Assembly (NCBI GenBank): GCA_020091685.1
Contig: CM034592.1
Span: forward strand, 42,057,622-42,121,621
Source of the DNA: Lutjanus erythropterus
Lineage: Eukaryota > Chordata > Actinopteri > Lutjaniformes > Lutjanidae
DNA length: 64,000 nucleotides
Reading direction: 5' to 3'
In this document: positions 1 through 9,183 of the stretch, piece by piece
How the letters are laid out: every line of letters begins with the position of its first letter
Numbering within the stretch: position 1 is the first letter of the stretch
Translations under genes and position numbers: made by a program
The notes under the pieces: model-generated
Told to the model about the DNA's origin: nothing
Database searches by the model: none
Seen by the model: the letters and a program-made list of their open reading frames with translations, nothing else

Positions 1-783
1 CCTCAGCTGACAAAACGATCCGGTCCACCTCATCTGCAAGTACTCACCGCTTCCAGTTTCCTGGCTACTGGGACTTCACAGAGAGAGATTGATGATAGGT
101 CTGGCCTATCTCAGTCCACTGTTTGTCATGAGCTCCCTGAAGATCTCCAGATAACACCACAGTACATTCAGGTTACAGACTGCTGCTCAGCAGATGCACA
201 TAAATAAAACACACTTAGAAGCACATCAAGGCAACATCTCCAGAGCTGTTCATCCTCCTTAGTCAAAAAAAGAAACCTTTCAGTAAAAGTCCATATAATA
301 TGTAATGAACAGAACCACATCTTGAATACCTGGCCCACTGGCTGGATGGCTTGGAGGAGTGCACACCCTGGTTGCACCAATCTACACCCCGACAGAGAAA
401 CCTCTCCAGTGATGGCTCTAATGTGCTCATCCATGTCTGTTACGTCTCTTTTTACTTTTTTGCTGTGCTTAGGGGACATTTCCTGTCCTTTTTCTTAATT
501 TTCTTAATTTCTGTGAGTTTAATGTCACCTCAGATGTCCATGGCTCATTGATTTGTAGCTTGCGCTCAGCACTTAAGTCTGCTGCAATCGTTCTGATTTA
601 TGGTGAATTTTCTTGCACGTGCATCCAGTGTAAGATCAAACACGACTCATCAGCATATTCAGGTGGGTAAAAACAGACTGGTTGTCAGTGCACATTTCAT
701 GTAGGATTTTCTGATTTTCCTCTTATTGCTTTGTGCAAGAACAAGTAAGAGAAAAATAAGAAAACAGTCATGCATGAGGCCCA
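1..783 (+). pseudogene. PIF/Harbinger transposon remnant (transposase fragment plus right terminal repeat)
   Basis: Frame 1 from the first base is open to 207 and reads like the N-terminal part of a HARBI1-type transposase. It has a Leu-Gln-Val-Leu-Thr-Ala / Phe-Leu-Ala-Thr-Gly-Thr block, then Asp-Arg-Ser-Gly-Leu-Ser-Gln-Ser-Thr-Val (about residues 14-40), and a Thr-Pro-Gln-Tyr-Ile-Gln block near codon 55. Several residues between the last two blocks are missing relative to the family, and after about codon 56 the similarity stops. The catalytic DDE domain is not visible. The right edge is probably TGCATGAGGCCCA at 771-783, the same terminal repeat as the 33667-34625 element. The element runs off the left end of the window. 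It is decayed and not functional. Confidence 0.62.
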
Positions 784-1089
784 TCGTTCCCAAACAACTG
801 ATTTAAAGGATGCAGATTGGTCTTCAGTCTCCAGCATTTCATTTGTGCTCATCTAGTGTGACTGGGTCACATACTAATCAACTGCTCTGCAAACCTGAGC
901 ACATGCTGCTGATGACACAGGTTGGCACAGAGTGTCGAACTTTTGTTCCACATCATGTGCATCAGTTTACATACCGTGTAGCCAGACTGCAGCTGCGTGC
1001 ACCAGTCCAGGACCCGTGTAGCACGATGGTGGAATAAATACTTGATCTATTAACAAGCATTAACTTTGTCATCAAAATTTGTGAGAAAA
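784..1089. other. No gene seen
   Basis: Short open frames only (75 codons at most), without family resemblance. I see no repeat boundary apart from the Harbinger edge to the left. Confidence 0.5.
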
Positions 1090-1400
1090 ATAACAGTTGA
1101 CAACCTTCTGTAGGATCAGTGTATAGGATTTAGTGGCATTTGGTGGGAAAACCATCATGAGACTCATGCAAAACACAAATGCTATATCTAGTGTTGGTTT
1201 GTCCATTCTGGGCTTCTGTGGTGCAACATAGCAAACGGCTTGGAAGAGCATCCACACCCTCTGTAGATATAAACTGCTCATTTGAAAACAATTTTAATTT
1301 TCAGGTGATTATAAACTAATGAAAACATAGTAATGAATATTTTTTCTGCCATGATCTGCCAATTAAATCCCATAATTCTCACACACTGGACCTTTAATTA
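1090..1400. repeat. Interspersed repeat of a teleost type
   Basis: Contains the pattern GTATAGGATTTAGTGGCAT near the left and ACACACTGGACCTTTAA near the right edge. I recall this paired pattern as the ends of a frequent short fish repeat. No coding capacity. Class uncertain (non-autonomous DNA element or SINE-like). Confidence 0.4.
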
Positions 1401-2671
1401 GAAACTGACTAAATAAAAAGTGAAGTTTGAAAACAAAAACTACGATGGAATGTGTTCCGATTGTCAACAAACTAGAAAACAGACAAATGGACAAATTATT
1501 GCCATTTATTTATTTTATTTATTGCCAGTTTTATTCCACAACCTGCATGCATCTGCAGAATCAAACATTGTATACTCCTGATTGGTTAAGCAATATTTCC
1601 TCCAACATCCAAAAATATTGAATATTTAGCATTTTGCATTTCAGTAACAATATATATTTGCCAGCAAGTCTATCAAACAAATGTTACCAATTCATGGAAG
1701 GCAAAAAACAGATTTATGTAAAAATGTACCCCATTAAAAATATAAATGAGAGGGAGCAACAAAAAACAGGCAGGAAAGCTTTTTAATGATAAAGTAACAT
1801 AATCAAAGGCTGAATAAATTACTATAATGTGAATAATAATCTCAAAAAACATTTAATCAAACAAATCAAAATCTGGTGTCAAATTTGCCACAAAATATTC
1901 CACTTGATGAACGTTTAAGCTAACTTTTTCACCTGTGATTGACTACAAAAATGTCCTTTTTAAGGCTCATAAGCAACATTTAAACTTTTTCACTATTTAA
2001 ACTCACATCATACTTATATGGCAGATGCCTCAAAGCAATTCACAAAAGTGCATTCAGCCTCTCATTCAATCTCCTGTAGGAAGAGCCTTGATCCAGGTCG
2101 CTTCGTTGGTGATCAGGATGAGGAGAGGTTTTTTTTTTTTTTTTTTTTTTGCCTTTTAGTCTTCCCAGTCAGATTTTCCTTCCAGTCCAACCTGCCGATC
2201 ATTTACACTCCAGACCCTCCACTGTATCATCACATTCTTCATTATTAATCTCCAAATCTTTATTCGTTTAATTTGTTTATCATCACAGCGACTTAATGGA
2301 AATTGCAAACCTGAGCATCCAATGAAGTATGTTCATGATTTAAAACTGAAGGAGCAGACTCCTGAGCTGAATTTATTTTCCTCAGTAACAAAACACAGAT
2401 GATAAGAAAGTGTAAGCGCCGATTAAACAAGATAATCAATGATGCGGAGGTAAAATGAGTTCGAAGAGTTTCAGAGGAGGCTCAGCAAATGGAGGTGAAC
2501 TCCATTAGTTGTCAAAAAGAGATCACAACAGTTTAAATGTGTGGGTTTGGGTAAAAGAGATCAGAGTTCAGATCATGTGTATGATGTAGGAGCAGTCATA
2601 AGCAATAAGACTTTTCAGAAGACAAAGGATAGTCATAATATGCAAGATTATTAGCAGTTTCACTTAGATAT
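1401..2671. other. AT-rich intergenic DNA with a poly-T tract
   Basis: No coding signal. Contains T22 at 2129-2150. Nothing else recognisable. Confidence 0.5.
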
Positions 2672-3130
2672 TAAAGGGACAGTCCCCCCCCCAAATACTT
2701 TTCTCTTCTTGCCTGTAGGGCTATTTATCCATCTAGTTTCTTTTGGTGTGAGTTGCCAAGCTTTAGACATATCCTCCTTGCCCAGAAATGCGTGCTATGA
2801 CTCGAAAATAATTGAACTAGATGGTTTGTAATGCTCGAAGTGCCAAGAAAAATGTTTTTTTTTTTTTTTTACAAAGTTGAAAAGCAATGTCTTTTTCCAA
2901 AAATCAGAACCTTTACTCAAGATAATACACAGGCTCTGTTGTAAGCCGTTTCATGGACTATTTTCAAAGCAAGGCAGTCTGTGATCCACACACCAAAACA
3001 ATCTTTTACTAATGCGTTGCAAACCCATAACTAATAATTACCAGTCATTCTACGATGCAAATTATGGTTGTTTTGGATCATGCTTGGTTAGCGCTGAACT
3101 CCCAGTTGTTTCTGGGAACTCAGCTCATGG
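2672..3130 (+). repeat. Repeat of the AAAGGGACAGTTCACCC family
   Basis: Begins TTAAAGGGACAGTCCCCC, close to a motif that recurs at 18158, 25861, 41397 (reverse) and 52362 in this window. The interior, with a T16 tract at 2855-2870, resembles a known fish non-autonomous element. The right boundary is uncertain. Confidence 0.45.
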
Positions 3131-3799
3131 GAATTCTATTATTATTATTAATAGAAAACACCACGCAGGTTTTATGTGATGTGATACGGACAAATATGCT
3201 GCTAATTTGACGGTCTGCATGACTGACAGGAACTGCTTCGCCGTGCACTCACTCACTGAGCTGGAGGATCAGTGGGAAGGAAACAGCCTGAGGAGACAGA
3301 TATTTTCACATCCGACGTGGTGAATTAAGGGTTTATTTCAACCCAAACCAGAGTTGGTGATTGCTTTAACAGTGGAAAGGCGATTGGTTGTATTTTTAAG
3401 TTTGACAAGGAAAAAAGGTGTAGGAATATTTCTTTTCTTGACATTTTGTGAGTTCAATTTCTTTATTTTGTCTCGGCTCGCACACATCCCTCAGTTTCCA
3501 TCTTATCACATTTAACTATAGTTGTCTTCAGGTTTTTTTTGACTGGCAGTGGCAGCAGGTATGTGATAAAACTTTCATTTCCTCTTCTCTTAATTCCTTT
3601 GTTTTTCCTCCTTCGAAAACTGATGTGATCGTGACATCGGCTCTGAAAGGATCTATTTGGTGTCATCTGAGGTTAGGGCAAACAGGAAGGAGCTAAACTT
3701 AACAAAAGGGAAATGAGGAGGTGTCATTTCCAAACTTTGTCTGAGGGGAGGCCCACAGTCTCTGACCCTTGGTATAGGCACTAAATAAAACAATAACAC
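3131..3799. other. Intergenic, no gene seen
   Basis: Overlapping short frames on both strands (67-82 codons) have no domain or splice support. It lies downstream of asip. Confidence 0.45.
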
Positions 3800-4206
3800 T
3801 AAATATAATACTATAATAATACATTTTATTTGTACAAGGCTTCATAAGATATTTGATATCCATTATAATCAAAGTATGAGTAAAAAATAATGTGTACAAA
3901 TAAAGCAATATATAAAATTGTTTGAGCAAACTTATGCGTGCTAAAAGCTCAAAGTAAAATACAAACTTTTTCACACTTTTATTTGTGTTTTCATTGCAGT
4001 GCTGAAAGCAACCCTGTAAGATTTTAATAAAGTTCACTGTGGTGCAGTCCTCTGTGGTAAAGTGCTTTCATGCAGTGAATTTTAAACAAAGTTACAAACC
4101 GAGGACTGGAAGTGATTCACCTCTCACGGCGTTCACTTCACGTGGTTTGCTTTGGGACGACGCTTTGTTCTGCTAGCTCGGAGCCGGGTCGGGCCGCCGC
4201 AGCCAT
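3800..4206 (-). other. Candidate asip 3' UTR with polyadenylation signals
   Basis: Minus-strand AATAAA hexamers occur at 3978-3983 and 3825-3830, about 230 and 380 nt past the stop codon, in AT-rich non-coding sequence. Either could set the transcript end. The stretch around 3815-3845 also resembles the 3' tail of a fish LINE, so the distal part may be repeat-derived. Confidence 0.45.
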
Positions 4207-4371
4207 TCAGCAGCGAGGGTTACCCATTCGGCAGTAACAGACAGTTCTGAAGAGCCGACACTGGCAAAAGGCGCAGACGTCACAGCACACGTTGCCCGGA
4301 GATTTACAGTTTCCCCCTAAGGCGGTGCAGTTAGCAGGAGGACGAGGGTGCTTCTTCACACCAAATTTGTT
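4207..4371 (-). other. asip: asip last coding exon, cysteine-knot domain
   Basis: The acceptor tract TCTCTGTCTCTCAG precedes position 4371. The exon encodes 54 residues and a TGA at 4207-4209. All ten cysteines of the inhibitor-cystine-knot fold lie here, as in other agouti-family genes. The open frame running upstream to 4455 is intron read-through, not coding. Confidence 0.93.
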
Positions 4372-7300
4372 CTGAGAGACAGAGAAAGAAGCAGTTACAA
4401 TACATGAGATCGTAATGCAAGAGCTGTTAGCTTCTCTTGTTGGAACAGTAAGCAAATAAGATAACAGAGAAAATATGAGCTCAGAAAAAATAAAGATGTG
4501 TTTTGAGTGAAAATGCTGCTATAGCAGGATTGTGAGAGAATATGAGATATGCTTGGTTTTGGTAAAAGCGTAACAAGATAATCTCAGTTAAAAAGTTCCA
4601 CTTACTAGCTTTATCTCAGCTTTCAATTGCATCTTACAGGTCGACTCCATTGAACATGTCATGTGGACCGTCTGCAGAGCGGTAACTGCAACATTGCACC
4701 TCCATTATAATGAATGAAACTGGCCACCAGCCGCATTGACATATGCATAAAAAGATGGCAGCTCCCTACAAGTTATGCCAAAACGTCTACACTTCCTGCT
4801 GTGGTACAAAACTAAAGCCAAAATATCCTGGATACGAGCACTGCCTTCTTGGTGACATCCTTTGGCGCCAAAGTGTGCGTTGTAGTGGCGGCAGTGTCGC
4901 AGCCGTGCTTTCGGGTTCCTGCCCACACAGCAAATGGGCTCAACAGTGATCAGAGCTCAGCCGTTAGTCACGGCATGAAATCCTGACAGCCAAACAGAAA
5001 AGCAACCAACCCAACAAACATCAGTGTGATAAAAGCTATCTAAAATGATAAAAAAAAAAAACATCTTTGGGAATAAAAAAACATATTTGATGTGTACTTT
5101 GAAGTTTTAGTTTGGCTCATCGCCCACATTATTAACATCGGGGAGGAAGGATTTATGACTTGTACTGCAGCCAGCCACCAGGGAGCAATCAACATGTTTT
5201 GGCTTCACTTTTGGGAAGCTGTCATCTTGTCTATTTCTACATATAGTCTCTGCAAAGTATATGTTGAATGAAGTTTTTCCCAAAGATGGTTTCGTTCCTT
5301 ATCATGCTGATGTTTGTTGACTGTTCATTTTTCTGATGTTTGGTTTTAATGATTTATTTGATGGTATAAACAGCAGGTTCATCATCATCATGATTGACAG
5401 CTGAGCTGTCGGCTGGCTGTATGGGCGGGACCTCCAGTCTTCATCACTACTGCACTCCAAAGTGGGATGAAGTATATGTGAGGACCTTAGTGGAGAAATT
5501 GTGCCACGCTCTATAAACATAACAATAGGCCAGTTTTCTACTTATAATTTGTACATAAAGTGTGCACAGTCCTTGCACGCAGACATGTATATATAAAGAT
5601 AGATGCAAAGCGATATAAAATTTCTATATTAAAAACAACCAGCTTATTGGCAGTTTGGGTTTGGGGGATTATTATTTATTGTTTCCTGTCATCGGAATCC
5701 TTTGATAACAGCTGATGAGAGAGTTTGAAATGACTGAATGACAAGGAAATAATAAAAAAAAAAAAAAAAAAAAAAAAAAGATGAGTGATGTCGGCATTTA
5801 TTTTGTCGGTACAAGCAAGAGGTTGCTTAGTAATTTTATCCCTTATGTAGTCTGTAGATATTATAACTTATCCATATTACATAAACTCTGGGTCCAAGAA
5901 CTTAAGACAAAGCTCACCATCTTCTTGTTTTTCCTGTGACTTACTCAACCCAAAACGTGCAGTGCAGGTGTGGCCAGTAAAAAGATACAGCCTGCAGAAC
6001 ATATGCTCAGAGAACAGTCTGCATACATCATACGTGTTTAATGTAACCAAAGTGTTATGATCAAGACCATGAGCAGGACCATTACAAACAGCTTAAAATT
6101 TAGAAAAAAGTTAGTAAGTGGAACTTTTGAGAAGATATTGGTACGTTGATATGACATATTATTGTTTACATGTAACGTTTTTTAATAAACACAGCTCTTT
6201 TGTCACATACCTTTTTTGGTTTCTTTGTTTTCTTGGTCTTCTTTGATGCTTTAGGCAACTCTGAAAAAGAAATTACATAATGAAGATGCTTCTTAAACTT
6301 TCACAGCAGAAAAGAGGTGTATCATCAGCATACATGCTGATAATGCTACAGTGATAATGCACTTATATAATGCCTTGATTCCTCCAGGCACAGCTCTATC
6401 ACATTGCATCTGTGACCCAGTTTTGTTCCATCCTCCACATACCATAACACCCCACCTGTAGTGTTTCAGAAGCTGAGCTTTTTGCCTCTCCAGTTTAGCT
6501 GACTTGTTAAATTTTTCATTGACTTGTGTGCTTCTACCATGGACAAGTAGACTTTGCAGTTGAGTGCTTGTTTTTCCTGCACAAGGTGTTTTAGCCTATA
6601 TACAACAAATCAGATGCACTATGTCGTTCCTGCGTCTAACTTCCTGCCAAGCTGAATCTGCTCTCTGCAGCTTGATGCGACTTCCATCAGACATAGACAA
6701 GGCGTGCATTAGAAGCAAAGTACAGAAGGATGCTTCTGAAAAGAAGATCTCGCAGCCTTGAAGTGACGCTGCCTGTTGGAATCAATAGATACAAATCACA
6801 ATGGGAGAGATTCTGTTTGAGATCATCCTACAGGACTGTCCCAGAGTACAGAGAGGACACAGCAGCCACTCTCACTTGTTAAGTAACTGACTTTGCATCA
6901 ATCGATTCGTGCTAGAGGTTGGCCTGCCACAGTTCATGTTGGCACAGTTTAGCTTTTCTAGTTAGTTCACTAATTATCTTGCATTTTGTGCACACTGTTT
7001 ACAGCGGTGGACACTAACAGAGTACTGTGCTTTACTTGAGTATTTGTTTTTTTGGAAATGTATGACTTTCACTCCAACTTTTCATATTTCAAAGACAAAT
7101 CTTGTACTTTTGACTCCACTACATTTCTGGAAAGGTTGTCATTGCTCATTACTTTTAGGCGAAGCGAACAACAATCTCTTGTTTATTTCCATGACTAGCA
7201 GGAATAACTGGCTTGCAGTCTTGTGCATTTGTCAGTGTAGTGTGTATAAACATGACCAGGAACATAAATCATGAATTGCATAAGTTAAAAAACATTGAGA

Positions 7301-7543
7301 TATTTAAACAATACTATTCAATCTGGACTGTGACTGTAAACATAAAGTGAAAATACTTAGTTTTAAACTTGCAAACTTACCTACAATAACTACAGGAGGT
7401 GGGCCTACCTCAAGGCTTTGGGACAGAGACCCAGATACGACCCTATTAGTGGAGAGTCTGTCATCTGGGATCATGTGGGCGGAGCCAAGGATGTAGTCTG
7501 TCACAGCGAGAACGAAACAGCCGAGCAACAGGAGGGCATTCAT
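4207..7543 (-). CDS. asip: Agouti signaling protein, three coding exons (7381-7543, 6211-6260, 4207-4371)
   Basis: Secreted antagonist/inverse agonist of melanocortin receptors; in fish, Asip1 shapes dorso-ventral pigmentation (family knowledge). The three exons total 378 nt and encode 125 residues plus TGA. Seen in the sequence: a hydrophobic signal peptide (residues 3-14, likely cleavage after Gly-Ser-Ala22); a region resembling the mammalian mature N-terminus (His-Met-Ile-Pro-Asp-Asp...); a lysine-rich linker at 58-78; and a cysteine-rich domain at 86-125. Its ten cysteines (86, 93, 100, 101, 104, 107, 109, 116, 118, 125) have the spacing C-x6-C-x6-CC-x2-C-x2-C-x-C-x6-C-x-C-x6-C. The last x6-C at the C-terminus fits ASIP rather than AgRP, which has a longer final loop and a tail. 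Introns are about 1120 bp (phase 1) and 1839 bp (phase 0), both GT-AG. The receptor-binding triplet, Arg-Phe-Phe in mammals, reads Arg110-Leu-Phe. asip1 is favoured over asip2/agrp2, but the paralogue is unproven. Confidence 0.93.
4640..5245. repeat. Interspersed repeat inside asip intron
   Basis: The segment at about 5155-5240 carries CAGCCAGCCACCAGGGAG followed by a TGTTTTGGCTTCACTTTTGG block. I recall this pairing from a very common teleost short repeat. The left part (4640-4950) may belong to it or to a second element. It lies in the 1.8-kb intron before the cysteine-rich exon. Confidence 0.4.
5754..5779 (+). repeat. Poly-A tract (A26) in asip intron
   Basis: Uninterrupted A run. No obvious retroposed sequence precedes it. 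Confidence 0.85.
6211..6260 (-). other. asip: asip lysine-rich internal exon (50 nt)
   Basis: The acceptor is a T-rich tract ending in CAG (6261-6263) and the donor is GTATGTG (6204-6210). The 50 nt complete the split Glu55 codon and add 16 codons rich in Lys, Thr and Pro, ending in phase 0. This matches the short basic exon of agouti genes and is too small to be found as an open frame. The phases fit both neighbouring exons exactly, which strongly supports the model. Confidence 0.9.
6455..6790 (+). repeat. Interspersed repeat family X, copy 1 (in asip intron)
   Basis: Shares ordered blocks with 13665-14050: GTTTCAGAAGC, GTGCTTCTACCATGGA, a block around TCTGACTTCCTGCC, CATCCGTCAGA, and a final GGTGGAATCA-like block. 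Copy 3 is reversed at the window's right end. Class not recognised. The copy is diverged, so this is an old insertion. Confidence 0.55.
7005..7170 (+). repeat. Teleost ACTTTTACTT-type repeat, 5' part (in asip intron)
   Basis: Begins GGTGGACACTAACAGAGTAC and carries the TACTTGAGTA, ACTCCAACTTTT and ACTCCACTACATTT blocks of a widespread fish repeat. Related pieces lie at 30866-30920 and 31795-31955. Confidence 0.5.
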
Positions 7544-7549
7544 CTTTCT
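7381..7549 (-). other. asip: asip exon with start codon and signal peptide
   Basis: The ATG lies at 7541-7543. Six bases upstream, a CAG acceptor preceded by a weak pyrimidine tract (CAG at 7550-7552) suggests the exon starts at 7549, as in mammals where the start codon sits near the 5' end of exon 2. The exon ends at 7381 with donor GTAAGT (7375-7380), after the first base of codon 55. It encodes residues 1-54. Confidence 0.88.
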
Positions 7550-8184
7550 CTGGAACGAAAGTTACAACAATGGATGCTTAGAGTTGATGTTTGTTTTTGT
7601 ACGCAGGAGGTTAAATCTTTCCAGCAGGGATTTGTTTTTGTGTTTTTTTCTTAGACCAGCGAGTCACTTCCAATCATCATCTTAGTACGAAGTTTGGTCA
7701 CCAGTGAGAAAGCTTTTCTACCAACAGGAGAAAAAAAAAACTTGTAGACTTTTATGATATGGTGTCCATAGCTTTGGGAGACTTAAGACTAGTCACCAAC
7801 AAAATTCAGAGGAAAAGGTGCCAAGCTGTACGCTTAGGCTGGGACTCACATTTTAGTCGACAAAATATTAAAACATTTTTTATTTAGTGTATAAGCTACA
7901 CAGTTTACAAATTACAATGTTAAAAATATTGATTTTGTCTCCATATAATCATCATCCATCATAGGTCTATGGCTTAGCACCTTTTACTCTAAATTTTGCC
8001 ATCAGCTGGTCTTGAGCTTCCCTTCCCAGCTATGTATGCCAAATAAAAAAAAAGAAAAAGTAAAAAATCCAGTGGAAAAGAGAGACATTAACAAATTCTT
8101 TTTTGGTTGAAAATTGCTGTTTTGATAGTAAAGGTTGCTGACCCCAAAAAATGTCTTGGTTGAAGTTCAACAGTTCAATTGAAG
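7550..8184. other. Region upstream of asip start exon; no promoter identified
   Basis: This would be intron 1 and/or promoter-proximal DNA of asip. I see no CpG-rich block, no clear TATA-plus-initiator pair and no coding signal, so non-coding first exons may lie further upstream. Confidence 0.35.
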
Positions 8185-8387
8185 ATGTTTGCTTTCAACA
8201 CTGCTAGAAAAACATGAATGTCTGGACCTCATTTCCTGCCAATCCATCCAACAATCATGTCACATAAAATCACAAATGTTAACCTCATGGTGGCATGTGA
8301 TGAACAGTCAGAGTGTCACCAAAGTCAGCAAGTTTCAAAGTGGTTCACCAAAGTGGTGGACCGACCAACAGACTAACATTCCCATTC
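8185..8387 (+). repeat. Interspersed repeat family Y (CAAAGTGGTGGACCGAC), copy 1
   Basis: Contains CCAAAGTGGTGGACCGAC, shared as ACCAAAGTGGTGGACTGAC at 51585-51800 and, partially, at 39515-39560. Non-coding. The chance open frame across it is a shadow. Confidence 0.5.
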
Positions 8388-9183
8388 CTACACTCTTAGA
8401 ACATAAGAGTTACTGAAGGGTTCTTCCTGAAGGGCTGGGGTTCTACTCAGTACCATTTGTTTTTGAAGAGCCTCTTTTTGAAGACAGAGTTTTTGTTTGT
8501 AAGACTAAGGGTTCCATTAAGACTGTTTTCATCCAAACAAGCCCTTTTGGAAGAAAGAGTTCGTCAAGAATTGTTGAAACTCTTTCGTCAAGGATCCATC
8601 AAGACTTCCATTGGAATATAAAAAGGTTCTCACGTGAAACCCCTAGATTGTTAGCACCCTTAGAAGGTGGAAGGGTTCTGGATAGAACCCTCATATGGCC
8701 TTTTTCCACCAAATTAGCTCTCATTCTTGAACCAGTTCCATTCAAGATCCTTGGAACCATTGTAATCAAGGATGTCATCAACAGAGGGGCGTTGAACAAC
8801 GAAAAACAACCTGTTGAATATGACACACCTATTTTGGTTCCTGTGAAAAAAAAGCTTGTTTTGGTTCCATCTAGGAACCCAACTCTTCAGGTTCCGAACC
8901 AGTTTGGTGGAAACGCTATGAAGCGTTCAAAATTAGGAATTTGAATCAGAATGGGGCCGGTTTCATGTTGGGGGAAAAAGGCCATAAGACAGGGTTCTCG
9001 GTGGAACCGTTACACCATAGAAGGGTTCTCTATGGACCCTCTCATAGGGGCTTCTGAGTGAAACCTTTCCCAGATGGTTCCAGTTGTAACCCTTTATACT
9101 GAGTAGAGGGAGAACTCTCTGACAAGGTTCCAAGTAGAAACTTTATAAGGTAAAAGTTAGCACCGCCTCCTGTAAGAATGTAG
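8388..9183. mobile_element. GGTTCT/AGAACC-rich non-autonomous element
   Basis: Dense alternating GGTTCT and GAACC words throughout. The ends are imperfectly inverted: CTACACTCTTAGAA at 8388 and, reversed, CTACATTCTTACAG at 9183. There is no transposase. It resembles repeats rich in GGTTCT known from fish genomes. Element 8695-8985 is nested inside it. Confidence 0.5.
8695..8985. mobile_element. 291-bp MITE with terminal inverted repeats, nested
   Basis: The ends ATGGCCTTTTTCC (8695-8707) and GGAAAAAGGCCAT (8973-8985) are perfect inverted repeats. A second inverted pair lies just inside (CACCAAATTAGC / TTTGGTGGAA). Flanking TA dinucleotides fit a TA target duplication, making Tc1/mariner-type mobilisation possible. 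GGTTCT-rich sequence on both sides shows it jumped into the 8388-9183 element. Confidence 0.65.

Noticed and set aside
4207..4455. 82-codon minus-strand frame taken as a whole small secreted protein
   Set aside because: The first 28 codons are intron; a strong acceptor lies at 4372-4374 and only 4371-4207 is exon.
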